DNA of 64,000 nt. Source: Zizania palustris. Lineage: Eukaryota; Streptophyta; Magnoliopsida; Poales; Poaceae. Shown piece after piece: positions 1 to 9,358 of this stretch. The number at the start of each line of letters is the position of its first letter. Positions within the stretch are counted from its first letter, which is position 1. The notes below the pieces were generated by a model, which was not told where the DNA came from, made no database searches, and worked only from the letters and a program-made list of their open reading frames with translations. The DNA lies in NCBI GenBank assembly GCA_019279435.1, contig JAAALK010000288.1, positions 71,868,811 through 71,932,810 of the forward strand. Reading direction: 5' to 3'. The translations under genes and the position numbers were made by a program.

Positions 1-1
1 T

Positions 2-1240
2 CTCTCGTTGGCTATTTCCCGCAAGTGGCCTGTTCATCAGCTCGATGTCAAGAATGCTTTCCTCCACGTCACTCTGACAGAGACAGTGTTTGCAGCTCAG
101 CCGTCTGGTTTTGAAGACCCCGTTCACCCAGACTTTGTTTGCCGCCTCAACAAATCTCTTTATGGGCTGAAGCAAGCCCCTCGTGCTTGGTACAGTCGCT
201 TTGCCACGCACCTGGTCTCCCTTGGTTTCGTAGAAGCCAAATCAGATACTTCGCTGTTCATCTACCGTCGTGGCACTGATACAACTTATCTGCTTCTCTA
301 CGTGGATGACATTGTTCTCACCGCTTCCTCAGCACAGCTCCTACGGCAAATTATCTCATCTCTTCAGCAAGAATTTGCCATGAAGGATCTAGGTGAGCTC
401 CACCATTTCCTGGGGATGCAGGTTCAGCGCAGTAATGATGGTATGATTCTCTCTCAGCGACAGTACATGCTTGACATCCTGGACCGAGCAGGCATGACAG
501 AGTGCAAACCTTGCAATACGCCAGTCGACACTAACCCCAAAGTTTCTACCGACTCTGGGACTCCAGTCGCCGATCCTTCAGATTACCGCAGCCTTGCTGG
601 TGCTCTGCAGTATCTGACCTTTACGCGACCAGACATCTCCTATGCCGTACAGCAGGTCTGTCTCCACATGCATGATCCTCGAGAGGCTCACCTTGCTGCT
701 CTCAAGCGCATTCTTCGGTATATTCGGGGTACTTTACATCTGGGTCTTCTTCTTCGGCCATCGACGCTGGATGACTTGGTGGTCTACACTGATGCTGACT
801 GGGCCGGCTGTCCCGACACTCGCAAGTCCACTTCGGGCTATGCTGTGTTCCTTGGCGACAACCTGGTTTCTTGGTCGTCTAAACGGCAGAACACCGTCTC
901 CCGCTCCAGTGCTGAAGCAGAGTATCGCGCCGTGGCCAATGGTGTTGCTGAGGCTTCCTGGCTTCGCCAGCTTCTTCATGAGCTTCATACTCCGCTTCAC
1001 CGCGCCACTCTTGTCTACTGCGACAACATCAGCGCGGTCTACATGTCTTCTAATCCAGTCCAGCATCAACGAACGAAGCATATTGAGATCGATCTTCACT
1101 TCGTCCGTGAGAAGGTGGCCATGGGTGCCGTTCGGGTCCTTCATGTCCCCACGACATCTCAGTTCGCCGACGTCTTCACCAAAGGGCTGCCCTCTTCGGT
1201 TTTTACTGAATTTCGGTCCAGCCTGAATGTCCGTGGCTAA
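2..1240 (+). CDS. pol: Ty1/copia pol, C-terminal part (RT + RNase H)
   Basis: An uninterrupted frame of about 412 codons enters from the left edge, so the start lies outside the window. It encodes the end of a copia polyprotein: reverse transcriptase with the VKNAFLH box, the YGLKQAPRAW motif and a YVDD active site (about residue 100), then MKDLGELHHFLGMQV. RNase H follows with YTDADWAGCPDTRKSTSGY, SSAEAEYRA, the TKHIEID segment and FADVFTKGLPSS, and a stop at 1238-1240. These products copy the element's RNA into DNA in cytoplasmic particles. Wording and layout resemble the Ale/Retrofit lineage (Hopscotch-like); that assignment is from memory. The lack of any frameshift suggests a fairly young copy. 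A 3' LTR follows 26 bp after the stop. Confidence 0.93.
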   Translation, partial: LSLAISRKWPVHQLDVKNAFLHVTLTETVFAAQPSGFEDPVHPDFVCRLNKSLYGLKQAPRAWYSRFATHLVSLGFVEAKSDTSLFIYRRGTDTTYLLLYVDDIVLTASSAQLLRQIISSLQQEFAMKDLGELHHFLGMQVQRSNDGMILSQRQYMLDILDRAGMTECKPCNTPVDTNPKVSTDSGTPVADPSDYRSLAGALQYLTFTRPDISYAVQQVCLHMHDPREAHLAALKRILRYIRGTLHLGLLLRPSTLDDLVVYTDADWAGCPDTRKSTSGYAVFLGDNLVSWSSKRQNTVSRSSAEAEYRAVANGVAEASWLRQLLHELHTPLHRATLVYCDNISAVYMSSNPVQHQRTKHIEIDLHFVREKVAMGAVRVLHVPTTSQFADVFTKGLPSSVFTEFRSSLNVRG

Positions 1241-1266
1241 GCACCGACGTTCAGGCTGCGGGGGCG

Positions 1267-1582
1267 TGTTAGCATATTCTGTTATAGGCTGGGTTCGGCC
1301 AGGCCATTCCCTCCTGTTCGGCCAGACCATTCCCTGCTGTTATATCCTTGGCAAGGGGTTATCTTCTAGACTAGCATTCAGTTATAAAGTAGTTATCCCC
1401 TTGCCTCTATATATGTACCTAATCATGGCTCATCAATATACAATTCATTCCATTCTATTCCATTCTCCTTCAATCTTTATCTCTATCTTTAAAACAGAAA
1501 TAATCCTAACTAATCTTATCTTAATATAACTAATTCTATCTTATCTCCAACTAATAGTTGCACGTAATGACATTACATAACA
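1267..1582 (+). repeat. 3' LTR of the copia element
   Basis: Directly after the pol stop comes a purine-rich tract (about 1256-1266, ending GGGGGCG) that can act as the polypurine primer. A sequence starting TGTTAGCATATT follows. It holds two copies of a GTTCGGCCAG(A/G)CCATTCCC repeat (about 1294-1333), a TATA-like CTATATATG at 1407 and a run of short pyrimidine-rich repeats (ATTCCATTCTATTCC). I place the end at TAACA (1578-1582), the inverse of the TGTTA start. The exact right edge is uncertain because the 5' LTR is not in the window for comparison. Confidence 0.7.
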
Positions 1583-1919
1583 TTTGCAAGCCAGAATAGG
1601 TCTACTCTACTTTGTCATATTTTACTACTCTTAGGTCTTAGCTACCAATATTATAAATCTATATCGGTATATCCTCCATTCAGAGTAAGATATAAGCTGT
1701 GCATGTTAGAGCACAGGCTTCTTCATGGATGTTTGCCTATGACCCCATCAAACAGTGACGGAGTGACCCAACTTAACAGCAGGTAGAAGATAGGATCACA
1801 AGTATTACTATTACCTGTCATTTTGTTGATCTACTGAACAACGATAACTAATGATTGAGTTAAGATAGGAGCTGCGATGCAAGTTTGGGCTAGAAGCAGC
1901 TTAATAGGATTTGTATTGT
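1583..1919. other. unassigned AT-rich spacer
   Basis: Between the copia LTR and the LINE fragment there is no coding frame I recognise and no clear terminal repeat. It may be the flank of the copia insertion or the upstream part of the LINE fragment decayed beyond recognition. Confidence 0.4.
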
Positions 1920-2386
1920 ACGGCAGCCTACAAAAAGACGACATGTTCAACAGTTGAGTGTTGCAGAAATACGTATGTTGCATTGGATTTGTGGGCATAC
2001 AAGAATGGATCGAGTCCGGAATGACGATATACGTGATAGGCTAGGGGTAGCATCAATTGAAGAAAAGCTTGTCCAACACTGGTTGAGATGGTTGGACATA
2101 ACCCACAGAGAACCCTAGAGGAATTGGTGCATTCACTGCATTGTAGAATCCTGAGGCATGATAATAGTGTGAGGAGAGGCAGGGGAAGGCCAAAATTGGG
2201 AGGAGACAATAACGAGAGACCTAAAGGGATGGAATATTCTTAAAGATTTAGCCTTGAATAGGAGTGTATGGAGAGAAGCTATTTATGTGCCTGAAACTTC
2301 ATTATTGGCTCATGTTGGGTTTTAACTCTCGCCTACCCCAACTTGCTTGGGATTGAAAGACTTTGTTATTGTTGTTGTTGTTATTG
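1920..2386 (+). pseudogene. 5'-truncated RTE-type LINE, 3' end
   Basis: On the plus strand the decayed translation matches the C-terminus typical of plant RTE-clade LINE ORFs: a GHTRMDRVRNDDIRDRLGVAS stretch (written here with gaps of memory only as to family), then EEKLVQHWLRW, GRGRPK and a tail with WNI and NRSVWREA. The conserved 3' UTR phrase 'cgcctaccccaacttgcttgggattgaaagac' region (2330-2362) is present in recognisable form and the element ends in a TTG/TTA microsatellite tail (2364-2386), as RTE elements do instead of poly(A). Stops and frameshifts interrupt it. Only the last ~0.45 kb survives, the usual result of aborted target-primed reverse transcription. Confidence 0.8.
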
Positions 2387-2915
2387 GAGCGGCCATGCAA
2401 TGATGCAGATGATTTAAAGCTGAGAGCATCTAGTACTGTGATCCTAAAAGTATCCATGATATTAATTTGCCAGTATATGGAAATGAGAAGCTTGTACAGT
2501 AAGAAGATCATTCCCTATATAGTTTGGAAAAGGTTGACACAATATTCATAGTAATTGTACATTGTAGGTGTTTTTGTTGGATTGTTGGTATTGTCCCAAA
2601 AACTGGAAATTGTTTGTAGACATCTTGCCAAATTATTACCCCTTTCCTTTCTTTCGTTGCATATAGTGTGGAACTTTGGATGTTATCATATTAGCTGTGA
2701 GCTGCTTTTCTTTACATATACCCATTCCATGATTTTTAAATACACCAGCAGTGCATTTGTTAAATTACAATGGAACTGCAGAAGTTACTTTTCTTTGAAC
2801 TGAGCATATTAAATAACTTTTCAAAAATCAAGATGCAAGAACATTGAGTTTCTGAATGTACTTCTCACAGATTTAGAGTGTGAGAACTCAACCCTTGTTA
2901 TTTGTTTTCCTGGAG
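2387..2915. other. unassigned AT-rich DNA
   Basis: AT-rich sequence with only short chance frames. I see no transposon ends, tRNA-like folds or exon signals that I would trust. Confidence 0.4.
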
Positions 2916-3060
2916 ATTTGAGGATTTGCCACTAAAAAATTTATGCTATTTAATTATTTGTCACTTATGTGGATGACATGTGGAATCATCTGAGTCTATG
3001 ATGGTAGGTCAAAGTGACAAATAATTGAAATCACTTTTTAAGGGTGGCAAATCATCAAAT
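2916..3060. mobile_element. short MITE with nested inverted repeats
   Basis: The left end reads ATTTGAGGATTTGCCAC and the right end is its inverted match (GTGGCAAATCATCAAAT), one mismatch in 17. Inside, AATTATTTGTCACTT (about 2953) pairs with AAGTGACAAATAATT (about 3012), so the 145-bp unit folds into a long hairpin. No coding capacity. No convincing target duplication could be read, so the superfamily is open. Confidence 0.7.
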
Positions 3061-3136
3061 ATTCCTTGTTTTCCACATGCCAAATTGGCTCAATTTGTTA
3101 AACATCCCTGGTGAATAAAAGTCCAAGGCTCAAGAG

Positions 3137-4191
3137 CATAGTTGTTACGGCGGTGCGGTGAGGCGAGGCGCCGGACCACCTTCACACCTTTTAGGCGAGT
3201 ATGGCGTGCGGCGAGGCGACGCCATACTCACTTCACAGATTTTGTGCTAACATTATTACTAATATATGATGTTCATCACAATATTGGTAATAATTTCAGT
3301 AATATAACTATTCCATAATCTATATATCCATAATTAGCAAAGCAGCAACAACTATTCCATTTATCTTTAACAACACAAATGTTCTAGCTACCTATATAGC
3401 ACAACAAATAACAAGCATGGCAACCAGATCAAGCATAATCACATAGAAAACATTTTCTCACAGAGAAAACATTAGTGCTAACACTTAACAGTAGAACACT
3501 AAGTACTTTTGCATCCACAGAACAGAGAACATCAAAACACTACACACTACTGGTCTACTGGAAAATGAGGACTGAGGAGTGAGCCTTACCCCTAGAGAGC
3601 GCAGCGCGCACTCGTGCAGAGCCACAGACCCAAGATGCGCGCAGCCGCGCAGGAGGGCTCCGGCGGAGGGAGCAGCAGGCCAGCGGGCTCTGGTGGAGGG
3701 AGCGGAGGGCTCTGGCGGAGGGAGCCGAGGCCCGAGGGTGCGGCGAGCTCCGGCGGAGGGAGTGGAGGGTGCAGCGAGCTCCGGCGGAGGGAGCGGAGGG
3801 TGCGGACTGCGGCGAGCTCCGGTGGAGGGAACGGCGAAAGGCCGAGGCGGAGGCGGCGCACAACATCAGAGGAGAAAAAGGTGTGAGCACTGAGCTAGGG
3901 TTTTCTTTCACAGAATCACAGCTAGGGTTTTCTTTCACTGCGGCTCGGGCCAGCAGAACACAGGCCATGCGTGCACTGCCACTGAGCCCACCAGACCGCC
4001 GCCGCACATGGCGTCGCCGTGAAGCCATATGGCGTCCATACGGCGCCATATCCGCTTAGGCGGACACCATATTGGATGTGGCGGACGCCACACTCCCCTG
4101 TGGCGAGGCGATCGCCGTGGCGTCCGCGGAATCCCGCCCCGACGCCTAATCGTCGCTTAGGCGACGCCTAAGCGACGCCATGACAACTATG
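3137..4191. mobile_element. non-autonomous hAT transposon, 1,055 bp
   Basis: The element begins CATAGTTGTTACGGCG and ends CGCCATGACAACTATG, giving an imperfect terminal inverted repeat (CATAGTTGT perfect). It is flanked by a perfect 8-bp direct repeat CTCAAGAG (3129-3136 and 4192-4199), the duplication length of hAT transposases. Both subterminal regions are crowded with AGGCG/GGCGTCGCCTAAG-type motifs that would serve as transposase binding sites. The interior has no transposase; it holds a GC-rich minisatellite (3650-3835) and two GCTAGGGTTTTCTTTCAC copies (about 3893-3938). It must have been moved in trans. Long frames over the minisatellite on both strands are compositional and not called as genes. 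Confidence 0.88.
3650..3835. repeat. GC-rich minisatellite inside the hAT element
   Basis: At least six degenerate copies of a unit around GCGAGCTCCGGCGGAGGGAG sit head to tail (copies near 3656, 3685, 3707, 3742, 3776 and 3815) with unequal spacing of roughly 22-37 bp. The composition (mostly G and C) contrasts with the AT-rich flanks, and both strands give Ala/Gly/Arg-rich frames that are probably fortuitous. Confidence 0.75.
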
Positions 4192-4199
4192 CTCAAGAG

Positions 4200-5390
4200 G
4201 TGTTCTGGGAGTGCCTGAATGTTTCTATTAGGAACCCCTCAAGCTGTTGGCCTATTTTATCTAACTATCTCAACTGTGCCGTAGGCGCATTCAGTGCAGA
4301 GGAGGGGGTGCGGGGCAGAAGGTTACTTTCAGAGGATTTAAAATGTATAGGTCGATTAGGTGCGTATCAATCTAAAACTGAGAAAAAACAAGAAAAATGG
4401 GCAGACCTAGGTGCTAGGTCACTGCCCAACTAACGCCTAAGCGAACACTCGAAATTAAAGCTCATTTGCATTATAGATCTTAACTGCTTTGCTTTTGGAT
4501 TTCAACACTCTAATAATATAGAAATAGCAAATTTAGCCAGGAATCATTTCTTGTTCACATGGGCTGTCTATAAATGGTCATAGTAGTTCCAAGCTCCTGC
4601 CCCGCTGAGAACTGCTCATATCTATATCTTTGCCAGTGATAGAAATTCTGCAAATCAGCTAGGAGTGTTCTGCAGTTTTATTGTTGGTGTTTCAAAGCAT
4701 TAACATACATTTACATGAGAAGATCAATTGAAGTAAATAGGTGTAATTAGCTGTAATAAGGTAGTTGCCATATTGGTCCACATTCCCACTAGCAAATAGC
4801 AACTGTAGGCTCACTGATCACTATACCATAAACCACAATGCAATTTGCAATTGTGTTTTGCATCATTATATATCGGTATTTGCCTGCTGCAATGGATTTG
4901 TTTCCCACTTTTGTGACAAACTTTTGAGAAAAAAGTCAAAAAACATTATCATAGAGAACTCAGAGAAGATGATTTTTCCCATTCAACTTTTCCTGTTAGG
5001 GGGCAATTCCATTTCTTTACTCTGTTCTGTTCTTTTCTATATTAGATCAGTTTGAGCCTGGTGCATTATAATAATCTGTCACATGTAATATGCATCTTAT
5101 GACTACCGAATAAATTGGGAGACTAAGCGTACATAATAATATACACTGTTCTCAAACCACATGCCATATTGCTAGCCTGGTTCCTGGACTTCTGCCAGTT
5201 ATGCTAAATTTTGTTGGCTATTTGCCTATTTTTGATTTAGCATTTGCTAACGAAAATATGAAACTTGTGTCTTGACTGCATTTTTTTTTCATTTCACAGT
5301 TTCTGTTTGAGGCAGCTAGTTTTTCTCATCCTATATAAAGTTACTACACCAGTCAATTAAATGCTTATTATCTTATATCTCCAATTTACT
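4200..5390. other. unassigned DNA right of the hAT element
   Basis: Mostly AT-rich with no transposon termini I recognise. The nearby doubtful exon at 5400-5471 raises the possibility that parts are introns of a decayed host gene, but no exon is visible here. Confidence 0.35.
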
Positions 5391-5399
5391 CCTCTGCAG

Positions 5400-5471
5400 A
5401 TAATGATGTCAGGCTGGAAAGTTCACAAACAATTCTGCCATGATATCGTCAGCGAGATTAAATGCTGTCCT
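5400..5471 (+). pseudogene. possible single exon with MYND-like end (tentative)
   Basis: A pyrimidine-rich tract ending CTCTGCAG (5392-5399) precedes 72 bp that read as 24 codons (SGWKVHKQFCHDIVSEIK in the middle), followed by GTAAAT. The W-K-x-H-K-x-x-C pattern is like the last half of a MYND zinc finger, which binds proline-rich partners. The other zinc ligands would have to lie in an upstream exon that I cannot find. This may be a relic exon of a host gene or chance. Confidence 0.2.
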
Positions 5472-5629
5472 GTAAATTTTGGCTATGTAGGAAGTCTAAC
5501 CAATGCTTCTGCCCTTCTCGCTGTTTGTTTTAGACTCAGTGGGTGCCAGAAAATGCACACGCATTTCACGCGTCTGTACCATTATTCGCAGCTATGTACT
5601 TATTGTAGAGTTGCTGTATTTACCTAATC

Positions 5630-6360
5630 ATTGAGCTGGAAATTATCTAACATTGGATAGAAGAAACCTGCACATTGGGGAAGCAAAAACAACCAGTGAA
5701 GACCAGACCAGGAATCTGGAGGCCCCACACTGTTGTAATATTGTAAAATTGCTATAGTTGGGTAATTCCTGCTGTGTTGGATTAGCTTGGATAATTGATC
5801 TTGCCCTGCTTGATGATAAGATTTCCGCACCCGTGTTTGCTTGGAGTTTCGTCTTAAAGATAGATGACGCATGTCCTGGCCGTTCGATACATGGATGTTC
5901 TATTCATAGCCTGAGCTCCTAACCCAGCATTCTGACGACGTCCCCTTTCTCTGAACTAAGCGTGCTTCTGTTATCACCATCAAGGTAAATCCATTTTTTT
6001 GGTTTAATTAAATGTTTGGGAATCACAATTGTGGTAATGTAATTTTTGTGAGAGAAGGTAAGAAACAAAAAATATATTTATGATAGGCTACCTGTCTAGA
6101 CCATTATTTTTTTATTAATGCGTGTTGTGCACCAAAATTAAACGAAATTTAAATATTTTTTAAAATAAATTCAAACAACATAATCATAAACCACCTAGTA
6201 TTTATATGAAGTTTTTCGTTTTTTCCAAAATTTTTGAAATCTGTTCTACTTTAAAAAAGCTAGTAGTAGTGAGTTTGTCATCACCACTGTCGTAATAAAC
6301 TAAAATTTTCTAGCTTCAGCTTTGCTCATCTCTATTTGTATGATTTTCTTTTAATGTTAT
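5630..6360. other. unassigned AT-rich DNA
   Basis: No gene found. The part after about 5990 is strongly AT-rich and may belong to a Helitron-like element whose possible end is annotated at 6361-6399. Confidence 0.35.
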
Positions 6361-6399
6361 AATTTTTTTCTCGTTGCAACGTACAGACACTTAACTAGT
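6361..6399 (+). mobile_element. possible Helitron 3' terminus
   Basis: The phrase TCGTTGCAACGTACAGACAC followed by TTAA and CTAGT resembles the ends of many grass Helitrons, which finish in CTRR(T) after a hairpin built on GTTGCAACG. GTTGCAAC is itself a short palindrome. No 5' TC terminus could be identified, so the extent is unknown. Confidence 0.3.
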
Positions 6400-6848
6400 T
6401 TAAATTTAAATTTTGAATTAACCAGCTAGTTTGCCGAACAAACAAGCAGTAACTGAGCACTTAGCCGTATTCACACACGCAGAAAAACTCGAACGGAAGC
6501 TTGAAAATACTACAGTCGTGGAACATGAGTTTCCTTGTGGTTCATACTTCATATGATGATGCTTCAATAATTATACTTATGTGTTGAATACTAGATTGTC
6601 GACAAATTGCTGCCAAATGAGTCAGCAGATACAGAAGCTCGTACGTGAGTACCAGCTATTTGGGATAGCTAATAAATATAAGCTTGAATGTCAAATCTTG
6701 CTGCTGGGACCCTCAGCTATGAGATCTTGAAGTAGTGAATCTCATGGAGCATAGTCGACTATCACCTTCATGAAATTCAAGCGTTTATGGTCTGCGGCGT
6801 GATATTGTCATAGACACATTGGCGTGGTAAATAATCAAATATATTATT
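6400..6848. other. unassigned left flank of Tat copy 1
   Basis: AT-rich sequence without recognised features. It is the left target side of the retrotransposon that starts at 6854 and is therefore contiguous, before insertion, with the hAT pseudogene region that begins at 16164. Confidence 0.35.
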
Positions 6849-6853
6849 ATCAC

Positions 6854-7335
6854 TGTTGGCACAATGGATTATGCTAATAGGTTCTCTAAAGTTAAGAACT
6901 AACAACGAAGTATTTGTGAATATCTCGAGCCTCCGAATTGGATAATAGCTCAAAGTAGTTCGAAGTTGTGTATTGAATATTTGAATATTTGATGCCTATT
7001 ACATGATGAGAAGGGGATATTTATAGGTAAAAACTCTAAGAAAAAACCTTTTACCCCTCAATTACAACCGACATAGTGAAAACTATTTTGGTACCCTGAA
7101 TAGGGCTAATATGGTAAAGTATGTTCGAATGAGGTAGACATAGTAGACGTCCCATCCTTCTAGCTGTTTTCCACTACGGAGGGGAAGCCTTCGGAGGGTA
7201 TCTTCGGACCGGAGTCTGGACGGACCCTCCGACTTTAACCCTTCTAGTTTGGAGACAAGCCTGAGACTTGGAGATTATGATTTGTCTTTGTCTTGTAATC
7301 TTTAAGATCCTGGGGATGAAATATTCCCCCCAATA
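6854..7335 (-). repeat. 3' LTR of Tat copy 1
   Basis: Begins TGTTGGCACAATGG and ends CCCCCCAATA. The terminal CA has become TA on the inner side. A TATTTATAG box (about 7018) is TATAAATA on the element's strand. The right LTR of the same element repeats all of it apart from the nested insertion. Just inside lies GTAGTCCCTCG (7336-7346), the complement of the family's polypurine tract. Confidence 0.88.
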
Positions 7336-7737
7336 GTAGTCCCTCGAATACGTTTCTACGGATAACCTGTATAGCAAGGAGAGCAGTATACACAAGAAAT
7401 ATTTTCATGCTCAGGGACTTAGAAAAAATTCAAGGTATTATAACCGTTCGAAGTGTCTTCAACATCGAAGGTGTATATGACTCAAGCTTCAAACTTGAAT
7501 CTCTGTGTGAAAGCTTCGTAGGGAAACGGACCGTTGCGAATGTGAAGCATCGCAAGGAGCCGTTAAATTTGAGCCGTTACCCCTCAAGTAGTCGTTAGGC
7601 TCTTTTGAGAAAGTAACGAACACAAATTTAACTGTGGGTTCACACCTTTTTACCTTATGGTCCCACCCGTCAGTGGCAGGAGTTGAATCTGCAGTGCGAA
7701 CGCATATGCGAACCATATCAATCGAAAGCAGAGGGGT

Positions 7738-7745
7738 TATAAAAA
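7738..7745 (+). promoter_or_regulatory. TATA box of the antisense gene, copy 1
   Basis: TATAAAAA preceded by GGGG lies 107 bp before the ATG at 7845, on the strand opposite to gag-pol. Copies 2 and 3 have a TATAAATA box in the same relative place (36401 and 62493). Its repeated presence argues for a real core promoter. Confidence 0.6.
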
Positions 7746-7844
7746 GAGGACTCGAACCGCGGCAGAAACTTTTACAAAGATTTGGTTCTAAGCCTCCACA
7801 TTTTCACCTTCAAACCCTCTCCAACGCCTTTGAGCAAAAATCCG

Positions 7845-9358
7845 ATGGTGAGGACCAGCTCAAAGGCGACCGACAGTGACAGGAGCTCTGGTGCAGAGGC
7901 AAGCATGGGCTGCATCGGCAGCAGCGGCAATGGTGGGAGCCCCGAGAGATTCTTGGCCCAAAAAAATCCGCGAGAACTACGCCCACCGTCCAAGAAGCCG
8001 CTGAAGCAATGCTTTCTCAGACAATTGACATGCTCGGCGAAATCCATTAAGGAGGCGGTGAATAGGAAGTTGGGTCCAGGAATGAGGAGTCGGGTCCTCG
8101 AAATAGAAGTGACCCCGACACCGAGGAGTGGAGAAGTGGTGGTCTCTGAGGCCTTCTTTGAAGCGGGGCTGGGCCTTCCTGCCATAAACTTCTTGGCCAA
8201 GGTACTGGACATGTTTCATGTTACTTTGCCGCAGTTGTCTCCAACACCATCGCAATATTGGCCGTCTTCGAATGGGCCCTTCGAGCTGAAGGGTGTGAAG
8301 GGAGGTCCGAGATCTTCGCCGCTACCCACGAAGCATCGTGCCAGCCGAAGCCGCAAGATGAGCCCGGAGACTCCAAGGTGCTGGTGGCCTTCGGGAGCGT
8401 CAACTTCTAGCTCTGAAAGGAGCACTTGAAGAATTTTCCAGCAAAGGAAATCAACGACCGGTGGTACTCCGATTGGATACTCCGGTGGTTCTATGCTGAA
8501 GTTGGTGAAGACTCCGGCCTTGCGGGCCCCTGCAAGAGATCTGGTACCAGAGGGAAGAATAAGTGACTCCGAACCAAAGTCTGCTTTCAATGCGGCTTGG
8601 GTTACTTTCTTCGGTGGCCAAGCGCATGAGCATGCGGGACTTGGTCGAAGAATTTATTGCCCTCTAGATTCCTCCTCTCAGAGCAGAGTGGCCGATTGCA
8701 TTTTAAAGTGCTTTGGAGGGAGAACTTCGAAGCCTGAGTAAGTCTTCACATCTTCTACATTAACATTGATTAGAGAACAAATAGCATGCTCAATAGATTG
8801 TTACCTTTTTCCAGTGGCTCCACTGGCGTTAGCTCCGGAGCAGATAGCCAAGTCTACAGAATGGGTGCTCGAAGCCCCTACTATAGTGGAGAAGCAGCGG
8901 AGAGTAGAAGTGGTTGGGAGCTGGGAACGCTCCTACCGAGTGTGGAGTGCTCTTGGAATGGAGGCTCCTCCTATGCCAGACTTTGACTCAGCGGGAGCGG
9001 TCTCCAGGAAGAGAAAAGCCACCGTTGGGACCTCCAAGAAGGCCACGGAGACTCCCATGAAGAAGGGAAAGAAGACAGCCAAACTCCCTACGCCTCTATC
9101 ATCTCCAGCTTCGCTCGACATTCAGAGCTCCTCTTCGGAGGAGTCAGAAGAAAGATACTCGGATGTGCGCATGGGAAGAGAGCTGGAAGACTATCTACTG
9201 CATGGCGACGAGGGTGAATCTCAAGCCGTGGCTGAAGACCCCCCTCGGGAGACTGTAGAAGTGGCGGTGGCAACCCACTCCGAACCTACCGGAGCCGAGC
9301 CAAAGCCAGAGCTAGAAAATCCTAGCTCACCGGTGATCGGAGAAGTAGCGATGCCATT
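7845..9358 (+). pseudogene. antisense gene, Transposase_28 protein (copy 1)
   Basis: The ATG at 7845 starts MVRTSSKATDSDRSSG, and the frame runs to 8429 with EVVVSEAFFEAGLGLPAINF and LPQLSP, the hallmark of the Transposase_28 ('putative gypsy type transposon') family found beside Tat elements. The domain then continues in other frames: W-[Y]-S-D-W, WFYAEVG and SMRDLVEEFIAL, with a TAG at 8665-8667. An apparent intron with GTAAGT (about 8740) and a polypyrimidine-AG acceptor (about 8816) leads to STEWVLEAPTIVEKQRR, a GSWERSYRVW block, and a basic tract (KRK...KKGKK) that looks like a nuclear signal, then an acidic Ser/Glu part. It ends at about 9358, where a deletion joins it to integrase running the other way. 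Function of the family is unknown to me; a nuclear, DNA-related role is inference. Confidence 0.75.

Noticed and set aside
734..1330. 198-codon minus-strand frame over the copia RNase H
   Set aside because: Shadow of the plus-strand pol frame.
3555..4059. Overlapping Arg/Gly/Ser-rich frames on both strands
   Set aside because: GC-rich minisatellite composition inside a hAT element; no start context, no homology, mirrored on the other strand.
3129..4199. Mutator (MULE) assignment for the CATAGTTGT element
   Set aside because: The duplication can be read as 8 bp flush with matching CATAGTTGT ends; a ninth base is not duplicated outside the inverted repeats. hAT fits better.
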